DNA from: Curtobacterium aurantiacum
GTDB lineage: Bacteria > Actinomycetota > Actinomycetes > Actinomycetales > Microbacteriaceae
Length of the DNA: 64,000 bases
Direction of reading: 5' to 3'
Assembly: GCF_018598555.1 (NCBI RefSeq)
Contig: NZ_JAHEWN010000007.1
Span: 110,190-174,189 of the forward strand
Shown here: positions 56,489 through 64,000 of the stretch, in pieces
Numbering within the stretch: position 1 is the first letter of the stretch
Layout: each line of letters starts with the position of its first letter
Notes under the pieces: model-generated
What the model saw: the letters and a program-made list of their open reading frames with translations, nothing else
Databases searched by the model: none
Told to the model about the DNA's origin: nothing
Made by a program: the position numbers and the translations under genes

Positions 56489-57664
56489 ATGAGCGTCATG
56501 GTGTCCGTCTTCGATGCGTACCGGTCCCGCACGAGCGAGAAGTACACGGCCTTCCCGCCGGACGTGCTCCCCATGTTCGTCGCCGAGATGGACAGCATGC
56601 TCGCCGAACCGATCCGTGACGCCCTGGTCACCGCGGTGACGAACGGCGACACCGGGTACGTCGGGCACGGCCGGGCCCTGCCCGAGGCGTTCGCCGACTT
56701 CGCCGAGAGCCGGTGGGCGTGGCGGGTCGACCCCGACCTGGTCCGCACCACCACGGACGTGTCGGTCGCCGCGGTCGAGGTGCTGCGCCGGGTCATCGAA
56801 CCGGGCGACCAGGTCGTCATCATGCCGCCCGTGTACCCGCCGTTCTGGGAGTACGTGTCCGAGGCCGGTGGCACCGTCACCGAGGTCCCGCTGCTCGCAC
56901 CCGCAGGTCCGGCCGACCCGTTCGACACCACGGCCGGCTGGCGGATGGACCTGGACGGCGTCGCCCGGGCGTTCGCCGACGGAGCCCGCACGGTGCTGCT
57001 CTGCAACCCGCACAACCCCCTCGGCCTGGTGCACGACCGTGCTTCCCTCGTCGCACTCGCCAAGCTGGCCGCCGAGTGGGACGCCGTCGTGGTGTCCGAC
57101 GAGATCCACGCGCCGCTCGTGCACGCCGACGCGGTGTTCACGCCGTTCCTGGAGTCCTGCCCCGAGGCCGCCTCACTCGGCGTCGCGCTGACGAGTGCGA
57201 GCAAGGCGTGGAACCTGGCCGGCACGAAGTGCGCCCTGATGATCGGCGCCTCGGAGCGGGCCCGCGCCTGGTTCGACGGGATGCCCACCGAGGTCGTCGA
57301 GCGCACCGGCATCCTGGGCTACACGGCGAGCGTCGCGGCCTTCAGTGAGGGCGGGCCCTGGCTGGCGTCACTGCTCACCGAACTGGCCGCGAACCGTCGC
57401 ACTCTGGCCGAACGGATCGGCGACGTGTTGCCCGGTGCCGAGTACCGGCAGCCGCAGGCGTCCTACCTGGCGTGGCTCGACCTGCGGGCACTGCCGTGGG
57501 GCGACGACCCCGCGGCGGAGCTCGTCGACCGGGCGAAGGTGGCGCTCGGCTCCGGCCCCGCGTTCGGGCGGCAGGGACGAGGCTTCGCGCGGCTGAACTT
57601 CGGGTGCTCGGCGGACACCCTCGACGAGGGGCTCAACCGCCTCGCCGCAGCGGCGCGCAGCTGA
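56489..57664 (+). CDS. MalY/PatB-type PLP aminotransferase or C-S lyase
   Basis: A 391-aa class I/II PLP enzyme. VLPMFVAEMDSMLAEPI and YVGHGRALPEAFADF mark the MalY/PatB group (cystathionine beta-lyases); VIMPPVYPPFWEYV, LLCNPHNPLGLVHD, VVVSDEIHAPLV and the PLP-lysine motif SASKAWNLAGTKCALM follow. It likely cleaves cystathionine or other cysteine S-conjugates. ATG 56489 lies 12 nt after CAGGAT; ATG 56498 is an alternative. It follows the TetR gene in the same direction but with its own promoter. Confidence 0.88.
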   Translation: MSVMVSVFDAYRSRTSEKYTAFPPDVLPMFVAEMDSMLAEPIRDALVTAVTNGDTGYVGHGRALPEAFADFAESRWAWRVDPDLVRTTTDVSVAAVEVLRRVIEPGDQVVIMPPVYPPFWEYVSEAGGTVTEVPLLAPAGPADPFDTTAGWRMDLDGVARAFADGARTVLLCNPHNPLGLVHDRASLVALAKLAAEWDAVVVSDEIHAPLVHADAVFTPFLESCPEAASLGVALTSASKAWNLAGTKCALMIGASERARAWFDGMPTEVVERTGILGYTASVAAFSEGGPWLASLLTELAANRRTLAERIGDVLPGAEYRQPQASYLAWLDLRALPWGDDPAAELVDRAKVALGSGPAFGRQGRGFARLNFGCSADTLDEGLNRLAAAARS

Positions 57665-57797
57665 GCGCAAGACGCCGGCGTGTGCGGTCGACGCCCCCGA
57701 CCCGTCGAGACGCCCCCGAATCCGGCGGCGTTGCGGCGACGTGGCGGCGTCACAGCAAGACGACGGCGTCTCACCGCAGCACGACGTCCGCGCCCGC

Positions 57798-58583
57798 CTA
57801 CTCGAACCGCTGCCAGGCTGGCTTGTTCGCGTACGTGTAGCGGTAGTAGCCGGCGAGCTGCAGCCCGGCGGCGGCTTCCTCGTCGACGACGACGGTCGCG
57901 TGCTCGTGCAGCTGCAGCGCGGACCCGGGCACGAACGAGCTGAGCGGCCCCTCGATCGCGGCGGCGACGGCCGCCGCCTTCGACGGGCCCTGGGCGACGA
58001 GGACGAGCTCACGGGCCTCGAGGATGGTGCCGAGCCCCTGCGTCATGCAGTGCGTCGGGACCTGCTCGGGCGAGTCGAAGAAGCGCGCGTTGGCGTCACG
58101 GGTCGACGGTGCGAGGGTCTTGATGCGGGTGCGCGAGGCGAACGACGAGGTCGGCTCGTTGAACCCGATGTGGCCGTTGGCCCCGATGCCGAGGATCTGC
58201 ACGTCGATCCCGCCCGCGGCACGGATCGCGGCGTCGTACTCCTTGGCCGCGAACTCCAGGTCGGCGGCACGGCCGTCCGGCACCCGCACGCGCGAGGCGT
58301 CGAAGCCGAGCGGTTCGACGACGTCGCGGGCGATCACGGCCGCGTACGACTCCGGGTGCTCGAGCGGGATGCCGACGTACTCGTCGAGAGCGAACCCCCG
58401 GGCTTCGGCGAACGAGATCTCGCCCGCCTGCACCCGGCGCCGCAGGTCGGCGTAGATGCCCTGCGGGCTGGATCCGGTGGCGAGACCGATGACGGCGGAC
58501 GGCTTCTTGGCGACGACGGACGCGATCTTGGCCGCGGCGACGCGACCGACCTCGTCCGGCGTGGGCAGGATGATGATCTCCAC
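57798..58583 (-). CDS. nagB: Glucosamine-6-phosphate deaminase
   Basis: 261 aa. Converts GlcN-6-P to fructose-6-P and ammonia. VIGLATGSSPQGIYADLRRR, GFALDEYVGIPLEHPESY and GIGANGHIGFNEPTSSFASR are the NagB motifs; Asp in LDEY and His in NGHIGF are catalytic. The Asp of the E. coli GNDGH loop is Asn here, as in some Gram-positive NagBs. TAGGCT has its first T 12 nt upstream and overlaps a DasR-like palindrome, so it is leaderless and probably GlcNAc-responsive. Confidence 0.94.
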   Translation of the reverse strand: MEIIILPTPDEVGRVAAAKIASVVAKKPSAVIGLATGSSPQGIYADLRRRVQAGEISFAEARGFALDEYVGIPLEHPESYAAVIARDVVEPLGFDASRVRVPDGRAADLEFAAKEYDAAIRAAGGIDVQILGIGANGHIGFNEPTSSFASRTRIKTLAPSTRDANARFFDSPEQVPTHCMTQGLGTILEARELVLVAQGPSKAAAVAAAIEGPLSSFVPGSALQLHEHATVVVDEEAAAGLQLAGYYRYTYANKPAWQRFE

Positions 58584-58593
58584 GGCGCCAGCC

Positions 58594-58611
58594 TACTGGT
58601 CATGACCAGTA
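58594..58611. promoter_or_regulatory. DasR-type (dre) operator at nagB
   Basis: TACTGGTCATGACCAGTA is a perfect 18-bp palindrome matching the GntR/DasR consensus ACTGGTCTAGACCAGT except at the centre. It overlaps the nagB -10 box by two bases and lies 31 bp from the divergent NUDIX gene. No dasR/nagR gene is in the window. Confidence 0.82.
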
Positions 58612-58642
58612 TGCGACAGGGGTCGATGGGTAGCGTGGGGGC

Positions 58643-59122
58643 ATGCCGACCCCCGACTTCGTCCTGTCCCTGCGCGAGAAGATCGGCACGGATCCGCTGT
58701 GGTTGACCGGCGTGACGGCCGTCGTCACGCGCGGCTCCGGCGCCGAGCGCGAACTGCTCGTGGTGCGACGGGCCGACACCGGCGCGTACACACCCGTCAC
58801 GGGGATCGTCGACCCGGGCGAGGAACCCGCCGTCGCCGCCGAACGCGAGGTCCTCGAAGAAGCGGACGTCGTCGCCGTCGCCGAACGTCTGGCGTGGGTG
58901 CAGGCGCTGCCCGAGATGACCTACCCGAACGGGGACCGGTCGCAGTACCTCGACCTGGTCTTCGCCTGCCGCTACGTCTCCGGTGCGCCGAACCCCGCCG
59001 ACGGCGAGAACACCGAGGCGTTCTGGGCCCGGCTCGACGCCCTGCCCGACATGTCCGAGAACATGCGTGCACGCGTCGAGGCCGGCCTGGCGGACGAGCG
59101 CGAGGCGCGCTTCCAGCGCTGA
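58643..59122 (+). CDS. NUDIX hydrolase
   Basis: A 159-aa pyrophosphatase. The NUDIX box is GIVDPGEEPAVAAEREVLEE, preceded by a strand (ELLVVRRADTGAYTPVTG) and followed by QALPEMTYPNGDRSQYLDLV. FACRYVSGAPNPADGE is typical of actinobacterial 8-oxo-dGTP/ADP-ribose type members; the substrate is unknown. TAGCGT has its first T 12 nt before ATG 58643. It ends 7 nt before a GGCCTGGAGGC motif and a long palindrome. Confidence 0.9.
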   Translation: MPTPDFVLSLREKIGTDPLWLTGVTAVVTRGSGAERELLVVRRADTGAYTPVTGIVDPGEEPAVAAEREVLEEADVVAVAERLAWVQALPEMTYPNGDRSQYLDLVFACRYVSGAPNPADGENTEAFWARLDALPDMSENMRARVEAGLADEREARFQR

Positions 59123-59129
59123 CCCCACC

Positions 59130-59247
59130 GGCCTGGAGGCGCGGTGCCAGGCCGCCACGGGTCTCCCGTCCGCGTCCCCCGACGTTTCGGGCGCAGCGAC
59201 AGTCCACGCGTCTGGTCGCGCGTGGACTGTCGCGCAGCGCGAAACGT
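59130..59247. repeat. Motif copy plus palindromic element shared with 44275-44334
   Basis: GGCCTGGAGGCGCGGTGC (59130-59147) forms GGCCTGG/CCAGGCC. Then a 30-nt arm starting GACGTTTCGGGCGCAGCGAC (59181-59210) is inverted at 59218-59247, with a 6-base internal mismatch where both strands read GCGCAGCG. The TTTCG...CAGCGACAG/CTGTCGC...CGAAA design matches the element after galK. Likely a bidirectional terminator. Confidence 0.7.
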
Positions 59248-59255
59248 CGTCGCGG

Positions 59256-60326
59256 TTACGCGAGCGGCGCGACCGCCACCGGCGCGCCGAGCAGGCGCAC
59301 GGCGACCGGGTCGCCGGCCGCACGGCGGTCGCCGACCTCGTGCTGGACGGTCACGACGGTGTCGTCGTCCAGGCGGACGGTGGTGCGTCGGATGGACCCG
59401 AGGAAGCTCGAGGTGACGACGGCGCCGGTGATGCCCTCGGGGGCGAAGGCGGTGTCCTCCGGCCGGACGTAGGCGAGCACCGGCCCGTCGGCGACCGAGG
59501 AGTCGAGCGCCGGCACCCGGAACCCGTACACGAACACGTCGCCGCCGCGAAGGTCGCCCTGCAGGCGGTTCGACTGGCCGACGAAGTCCGCGGTGAATGC
59601 CGACGACGGGGTGCGGTAGAGCTCCTCGGGCGTGCCGACCTGCTCGATGTCGCCCGCCTGCATCACGGCGATCCGGTCGGAGACGGCGAGTGCTTCCTCC
59701 TGGTCGTGGGTGACGAACACCGTCGTGATGCCGAGGTCGGTCTGGATGCGGCGGATCTCGTCGCGCAGCGAGACCCGGACCTTCGCGTCCAGGGCGGACA
59801 GCGGCTCGTCGAGCAGGAGCACCCGGGGGCGGGTGACCAGGGCCCGGGCGAGGGCGACGCGCTGCTGCTGTCCGCCGGAGAGCTGGTGCGGGTACCGCTC
59901 GGCGAACTCCCCGAGGTGGACCATGTCGAGGGACTCGACCACGCGGCTCTTGCGCTCGGCGGCGGGGACCCGGCGCATCTCGAGTCCGAAGGCGACGTTC
60001 TGCCGGACCGTCATGTGCGGGAACAGCGAGTACTGCTGGAACACCATGCCGATGTCACGCTTGTTGACCGGGGTGTCCGCGACGTCCTGGCCGTCGATGC
60101 GGATCGAACCGGCGTCGATGGCCTCGAGGCCGGCCAGCGCCCGGAGCGCCGTGGTCTTGCCGCAGCCGGACGGGCCGAGCAGGGAGACGAACTCCCCCGG
60201 CTCGACGCGGAGCGACAGGCCGGCGAGCGCCCGGTGCGTGCCGTAGTGCTTCTCGACGCCGTGGAGTTCGACGACGGCACCGGTGGTGGCGAGGGACGCC
60301 GGGGCTGCCGGAGCGGTGACGGTCAT
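59256..60326 (-). CDS. ABC importer ATPase (Fe/polyamine-type)
   Basis: 356 aa. Walker A GPSGCGKTTALRALAGL, signature [17 protein letters not shown], Walker B VLLLDEPLSALDAKVR and H-loop VFVTHDQEEALAVSDR. A C-terminal TOBE domain (LAYVRPEDTAFAPEGI) follows, as in PotA/FbpC-type ATPases. It overlaps the upstream permease gene by 4 nt. It is last in a four-gene operon for an importer of unknown cargo; such systems carry ferric iron, thiamine, phosphonates or polyamines. Confidence 0.92.
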   Translation of the reverse strand: MTVTAPAAPASLATTGAVVELHGVEKHYGTHRALAGLSLRVEPGEFVSLLGPSGCGKTTALRALAGLEAIDAGSIRIDGQDVADTPVNKRDIGMVFQQYSLFPHMTVRQNVAFGLEMRRVPAAERKSRVVESLDMVHLGEFAERYPHQLSGGQQQRVALARALVTRPRVLLLDEPLSALDAKVRVSLRDEIRRIQTDLGITTVFVTHDQEEALAVSDRIAVMQAGDIEQVGTPEELYRTPSSAFTADFVGQSNRLQGDLRGGDVFVYGFRVPALDSSVADGPVLAYVRPEDTAFAPEGITGAVVTSSFLGSIRRTTVRLDDDTVVTVQHEVGDRRAAGDPVAVRLLGAPVAVAPLA

Positions 60327-61243
60327 GCGGACTCCTGGGTACGGGGACGACGGGTGGTTCGGGTGCCGCGGACCCGGCCCGTGCGACGGGAACCGATGCG
60401 GCCGATGAGGACGAGCAGCACGAAGCCGAACGCGAGGGCGGCGACCGAGAAGATCGCGGCGACGTACGGGTCGGTCCCCTGCACCAGGACGAGCGCGGTC
60501 TGGAACGTGGTGCGGGAGAGGAACGCGGCGAGCGTGTACTCGCCGAGCACCACGGTGATCGTGAGGAAGCACGCGGCCGTGATGCCCCGGCGCAGGTTCG
60601 GCAGGAGCACCCGCCAGGTGACGGTCCACCACGACGCTCCGAGGGAACGGGCCGCCTCGGACAGGACGGTCATGTCCGTCGCGGTGATGGCGGCGGAGAT
60701 CGGTCGGAACGCGAAGGGCAACGTGACGATGCCGATCGCGAAGGCCAGCGTCCAGGCGCCGGAGCCGAAGACCTGCGACACGACCTGGTAGACGGGGATG
60801 AACCCGACGACGAGCACCACGACCGGCACGGTGATCGGCACGATGCAGACGAACTCCAGGACGCGTCGGAGCCTCGGGTAGCGCAGTGCGGTGATGATCT
60901 GGGCGGGCAGGAGCACGAACAGCACGATCCCGACGGTGATCGCGGCGATGAGCAGTGACGCCCCGAGCCCGTCGAACACCGGCTGGTAGGTGACGGCGTT
61001 GGCGGGGTCGCCGATCGCCGCCCAGTGCGCGAACGTCAGCCCGCCGTCTGTGCCCTGCCGGAACGTGAACTGCAGCAGGGCGACCAGCGGGACGGCGAAC
61101 AGCAGCCCGATCACGGTGAGCACGATCGCTGCCGCACCACGGGACGGGGCCGTGCCGAAGCGGCGGACGCGGGACGGGCCTCCTGTGCGGGCGGAGGCAG
61201 CCGACGCCGGACGCGACGGTCCCACCGGAGCCGCCGCGCTCAT
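60323..61243 (-). CDS. ABC importer permease, second subunit
   Basis: 306 aa with six spans (first AAIVLTVIGLLFAVPLVALL) and the EAA loop EAARSLGASWWTVTWRVLLP. GEYTLAAFLSRTTFQTALVL is characteristic of the second permease of Fbp/Pot-like importers. A charged, Arg-rich C-terminus (RIGSRRTGRVRGTRT) is cytoplasmic. Overlaps the first permease gene by 4 nt (ATGA). ATG 61243 places the first span correctly. Confidence 0.92.
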   Translation of the reverse strand: MSAAAPVGPSRPASAASARTGGPSRVRRFGTAPSRGAAAIVLTVIGLLFAVPLVALLQFTFRQGTDGGLTFAHWAAIGDPANAVTYQPVFDGLGASLLIAAITVGIVLFVLLPAQIITALRYPRLRRVLEFVCIVPITVPVVVLVVGFIPVYQVVSQVFGSGAWTLAFAIGIVTLPFAFRPISAAITATDMTVLSEAARSLGASWWTVTWRVLLPNLRRGITAACFLTITVVLGEYTLAAFLSRTTFQTALVLVQGTDPYVAAIFSVAALAFGFVLLVLIGRIGSRRTGRVRGTRTTRRPRTQESA

Positions 61244-62223
61244 CGCTGCCACCTGGCGGCCCGGCGCTGCAGGAGCGAGTAGGCGCCCATCACGACCGCC
61301 ATCACGACGACCATGCCGAACGCGAGCACCCCGGCGACGTTCTGCAACCCGACGAGCGTCTCGCTGGTGAGCTGCGTGCGGATCGTGAGCGGCACGATGC
61401 CACCCTGCGAGATGAGGGCCGCCGCGGTGGCGAACGACGAGAAGCCGTTCGCGAAGAGCAGCAGGAGCGACCCCCAGAACGCCGGCGCCAGGACCGGCAA
61501 CGCGATCCGGCGCCAGTACGTCAGGCGCGAGGCGCCGAGGGTCGCGGCGGCCTCGCCCCACTGGGCCTTGACGCCCTCGAGTGCGGGCATGAACGTGAGG
61601 ACCATGAGCGGCACCTGGAAGTAGACGTAGGGGATCACGAGCCCGGGCACGGTGTACAGGAAGGCGCCGTCCGCGTTGAGGTCGACGTGGAAGACCGCGA
61701 CCAGCCACGTCGTGACGAGTCCCTGCACGCCGATCGTGGCGATGAACGCGAAGGCGAGCATCACACCGCCGAACTGTGCGAGGACGCTCGCGGCCGAGTC
61801 GATCATCGACCGGACCAGGCCGTCGGGCCGCAGCGCCGAGAGCGCCCAGCAGACGAGCGCGCCGAGGACGGCGCCGATGACCGCGGAAGCGGCGGACAGG
61901 CCGAACGACCCGCCGAACGCCCGCAGCACCGACGGGTCGGCGAAGGCCGCGAGGTTGGCGAGCGTGAACGCACCGGAGCCGTCGAAGAAGCCGCTGCCGA
62001 TCGCGATCACTGCGGGCACCGCGAGGAACAGCAGGACGTAGGCGGCGAAGGGCGTCAGCCCCAGCCAGGCGAGGCCGACGCGGCGCCGGACGCGGGGTCC
62101 GGCGCCGCGACGGACGGCATCGGCGGGCGCGGACGCCGGGCGCACGGTGCTCGCTGCGCTCGTCGGCGGTGCGGCGGTGCCGCTCGCCGCCGGTGCGGGC
62201 GCGTCTGCCGATGCTGTGGTCAT
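61240..62223 (-). CDS. ABC importer permease, first subunit
   Basis: 327 aa. An Ala/Pro-rich N-terminal tail is followed by six spans (LTPFAAYVLLFLAVPAVIAI; IPYVYFQVPLMVLTFMPAL) and the EAA loop GEAAATLGASRLTYWRRIAL. FANGFSSFATAAALIS and VPLTIRTQL match first permeases of spermidine/iron-type importers. It starts 5 nt after the binding-protein stop. Confidence 0.91.
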   Translation of the reverse strand: MTTASADAPAPAASGTAAPPTSAASTVRPASAPADAVRRGAGPRVRRRVGLAWLGLTPFAAYVLLFLAVPAVIAIGSGFFDGSGAFTLANLAAFADPSVLRAFGGSFGLSAASAVIGAVLGALVCWALSALRPDGLVRSMIDSAASVLAQFGGVMLAFAFIATIGVQGLVTTWLVAVFHVDLNADGAFLYTVPGLVIPYVYFQVPLMVLTFMPALEGVKAQWGEAAATLGASRLTYWRRIALPVLAPAFWGSLLLLFANGFSSFATAAALISQGGIVPLTIRTQLTSETLVGLQNVAGVLAFGMVVVMAVVMGAYSLLQRRAARWQR

Positions 62224-62228
62224 GCTGC

Positions 62229-63374
62229 TCAGGACCCCATCGTCGAGGACCACTCGGCCTTGAGCACCTTCGCGGCGTCGGCGACCTGCGCGTCGGTCAG
62301 CTCGACGTAGTCCTTCGGCGCGCCACCGGCGGCGTCGAGGGCGTCCTGGTCGACCTTGCCCGACTTCTCCATCGCCGACAGGGTGGCGGGGAAGGCGCCG
62401 GCCTGCAGGTAGAGGTTCTGCGCCTCCGGGCTGGCGATGTACTCCTGCCACAGGCGGGCGGCCGCGGGGTGCGGGGCGTCCTTGGTGATGGCCTGCGAGT
62501 AGTACGAGCCGAGCGCCTGCCCCTTCGGGACGACGGTCTTCCAGTCCTTGTTGCCACTCGCGCCCGCTGCCGGTCCCCACGCCAGGTTGTTGTACGACCA
62601 CTGGATGACCACGGGGGTCTCACCCGAGGCGACCGTGGCCTGCGTCGGCAGCACGTTCTGGAAGTTGCCGGCCTTCTTCAGGTCGCCGAAGTAGTCGACG
62701 CCCTTCATGATGTCGTCGGCCGAGCCGCCGTTCTCGAGCGCCGCCAGGTACACGGCCGACGCGGCCTGGTTGGCCTGCGTCGGGTCACCCGCGATCGAGA
62801 CCTTGCCCTTGTACTCGCTGCCGAGCAGGTCCTTCAGGTCCTTCGGGGCCTCGGAGACCTTCGACGAGTCGTACCCGATCGACATCAGGCCGGTGTAGTC
62901 ACGCGTCCACGCACCGTCCTTCTCCTTGAGGTCCGTGGGGATGTCGTCCCAGTTCGCGACCTTGTAGTCGGTGAGCAGGTCGAGGTTCTCCTGCAGCACG
63001 GCGTTGCCGAGGTCGAGCACGTCGGGCGCGGTGGACTGGCCCTTCTGCGACTTCACGGCGGCGACCTCGTCGGCGCTCGAGCCGTTCGGGTTCGCGGAGT
63101 TGATCTTGATGCCGTACTTCTTCGTGAAGCCGTCGATGATCTTGCCGTAGTTGGCCCACGACGGCGGCAGCGCGATGACGTTCAGCTGGCCCTCGGCCTT
63201 GGCGGCCTTGACGAGGGCGTCCATGCCGCCGGCGGATTCGGCGCTGGTGGCGGTCTTCCAGTCGGTGTCACCGTCGGAGCCGGCGGTCGCGGAGCTCGTC
63301 GCCGAGCATCCGGCGAGGGTGACGATCGCGGCGGCGGCCAGGGCGATGCCGGCCAGGGTGCGCTTGTGCTGCAC
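62229..63374 (-). CDS. ABC importer solute-binding lipoprotein
   Basis: 381 aa. Lipoprotein signal with lipobox VTLAGC (Cys23). Type 2 binding fold: AKAEGQLNVIALPPSWANYG, FTKKYGIKINSANPNGSSAD, VLDLGNAVLQ, GYDSSKV, DLLGSEYKGKVSIAGDPTQA, VVIQWSYNNLAWG. These fit the Fe3+/polyamine/2-aminoethylphosphonate group, but no cargo-defining residues are recognised (no tyrosine pair typical of FbpA). GTG 63374 follows AAAGG. First gene of the importer operon. Confidence 0.9.
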   Translation of the reverse strand: MQHKRTLAGIALAAAAIVTLAGCSATSSATAGSDGDTDWKTATSAESAGGMDALVKAAKAEGQLNVIALPPSWANYGKIIDGFTKKYGIKINSANPNGSSADEVAAVKSQKGQSTAPDVLDLGNAVLQENLDLLTDYKVANWDDIPTDLKEKDGAWTRDYTGLMSIGYDSSKVSEAPKDLKDLLGSEYKGKVSIAGDPTQANQAASAVYLAALENGGSADDIMKGVDYFGDLKKAGNFQNVLPTQATVASGETPVVIQWSYNNLAWGPAAGASGNKDWKTVVPKGQALGSYYSQAITKDAPHPAAARLWQEYIASPEAQNLYLQAGAFPATLSAMEKSGKVDQDALDAAGGAPKDYVELTDAQVADAAKVLKAEWSSTMGS

Positions 63375-63539
63375 GGGTGGGCCTTTCGGGTGGGGACGTG
63401 GGGTGGCCCGGGGGTCCGGGTCGTGCACGATCGTGGACGCGGCCGGTATCCGCTCCGTGCTGCGGCGGTGAACGGGGACCGAACAGCGGGTGCGCCTGTA
63501 CGATTTGCTCGTTCTGGGCGCATGGTCGCGCCCACACCA

Positions 63540-63554
63540 GGCCTGGAGGCACGG
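63540..63554 (+). promoter_or_regulatory. GGCCTGGAGGC motif acting as ribosome binding site
   Basis: GGCCTGGAGGCACGG abuts the ATG at 63555. Its GGAGG core is ideally spaced for translation. The same 15-mer (one variable base) occurs after stop codons elsewhere in the window. TACGAT at about 63497-63502 may be the promoter. Confidence 0.6.
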
Positions 63555-63992
63555 ATGCGGTTCACGACGACGGTCCTGCAAGCACGGAAGACGGCGACCG
63601 GACTCCCCGTCCCGGAGTCCGTCATCGAGGCGCTCGGATCCGGCAAGCGCCCCGCGGTGGTCGTCACGATCAACCGGGGCTACACCTACCGGTCCACCGT
63701 CGGGGTCATGGACGAGCAGTTCCTGGTGCCGCTGTCGGCCTCGCACCGTGAGGCCGCCGGGATCGCCGCCGGGGACACCGTCGAGGTCGCACTCGAGGTC
63801 GACACCCTGCCCCGGACCGTCGACCTGCCGGAGGACCTGGCCGCCGCGCTGCAGGAGGCCGGCGTGCGTGCGGCGTTCGACACGCTGTCGAACTCACGGC
63901 AGCGGGCACTCGCCGATCCGGTCACGCAGGCGAAGGCCCCGGAGACCCGGACTCGGCGGATCGAGAAGGTCGTGGAGTCCCTGCGGGGGTAG
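63555..63992 (+). CDS. DUF1905/YdeI-type protein
   Basis: 145 aa. The N-terminal DUF1905 barrel (FTTTVLQARKTATGLPVPES, GYTYRSTVGVMDEQFLVPLS, AAGIAAGDTVEVALEVDTLP) is followed by a YdeI/OmpD-associated helical tail (LPEDLAAALQEAGVRAAFDT, RQRALADPVTQAKAPETRTR). Such proteins have been linked to envelope stress and bacteriocin tolerance; mechanism unknown. Complete, ending 8 nt before the window edge. Confidence 0.85.
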   Translation: MRFTTTVLQARKTATGLPVPESVIEALGSGKRPAVVVTINRGYTYRSTVGVMDEQFLVPLSASHREAAGIAAGDTVEVALEVDTLPRTVDLPEDLAAALQEAGVRAAFDTLSNSRQRALADPVTQAKAPETRTRRIEKVVESLRG

Positions 63993-64000
63993 TGGCGGGC

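Noticed and set aside
62229..63374. Ferric-iron-binding protein FbpA
   Set aside because: The tyrosine pair typical of FbpA was not found, so the cargo is left open.

Overview
High-GC actinobacterial chromosome segment. Adjacent glnR and mshD (the latter a mycothiol-biosynthesis gene), a GTTCACC-type PHO box, SigK/RskA, a GH92 mannosidase, a MutT1-like NUDIX-phosphatase fusion and many genes with a TANNNT box 12-13 nt before the start codon all fit Actinomycetota. From recall the gene set most resembles Microbacteriaceae such as Curtobacterium; this is inference, since no rRNA is present and no search was run.

Layout. 1-8.2 kb is housekeeping: a partial P-loop kinase, gpmA, a methyltransferase, ygfZ and nitrobindin-like genes, glnR-mshD and a membrane Ser/Thr kinase. 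8.3-27.5 kb is an accessory block centred on a type VII-like secretion theme. It holds an EccC-like FHA/FtsK ATPase, a membrane-anchored periplasmic-binding-like protein, a 918-aa coiled-coil lipoprotein, then a lower-GC mosaic of small immunity-like genes and gene fragments, a giant RHS toxin with a WXG100-like N-terminus and a free WXG100 protein. No EccB, EccD, EccE or mycosin gene lies in the window. The mosaic contains a broken second copy of the toxin tip (21129-21299), at least three copies of a membrane-anchored domain family, two copies of a second small family, and repeats of the toxin/immunity junction. It looks like a polymorphic-toxin cassette array growing by 3'-end replacement.

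27.6-36.9 kb is phosphate physiology: ppk1, a NUDIX/histidine-phosphatase fusion and pstSCAB, with PHO-box-like direct repeats before both ppk1 and pstS, followed by rskA-sigK. 37.0-38.7 kb holds a candidate structured small RNA with its own -10 box, small genes, and tRNA-Lys(TTT) followed by a tandem copy of its 3' half. 38.7-48.2 kb contains an SGNH hydrolase, the gal genes (galM-deoR divergent from galTK), a ZTP riboswitch on glyA-folD, and clpS-DUF2017. 48.2-63.4 kb contains two divergent regulator/oxidoreductase pairs with visible operators (MarR-NmrA-like, TetR-SDR), purU, nagA, a secreted GH92 mannosidase, a MalY-like aminotransferase, nagB under a DasR-type palindrome, and a four-gene ABC importer. 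A DUF1905-type gene ends the window.

Genes that appear to work together: nagA, nagB and GH92 (glycan and amino-sugar use); pstSCAB and ppk1 (phosphate uptake and storage); glyA-folD (one-carbon units, sensed through ZTP); and the kinase/FHA-ATPase/lipoprotein/WXG100/RHS set (contact-dependent competition, inferred).
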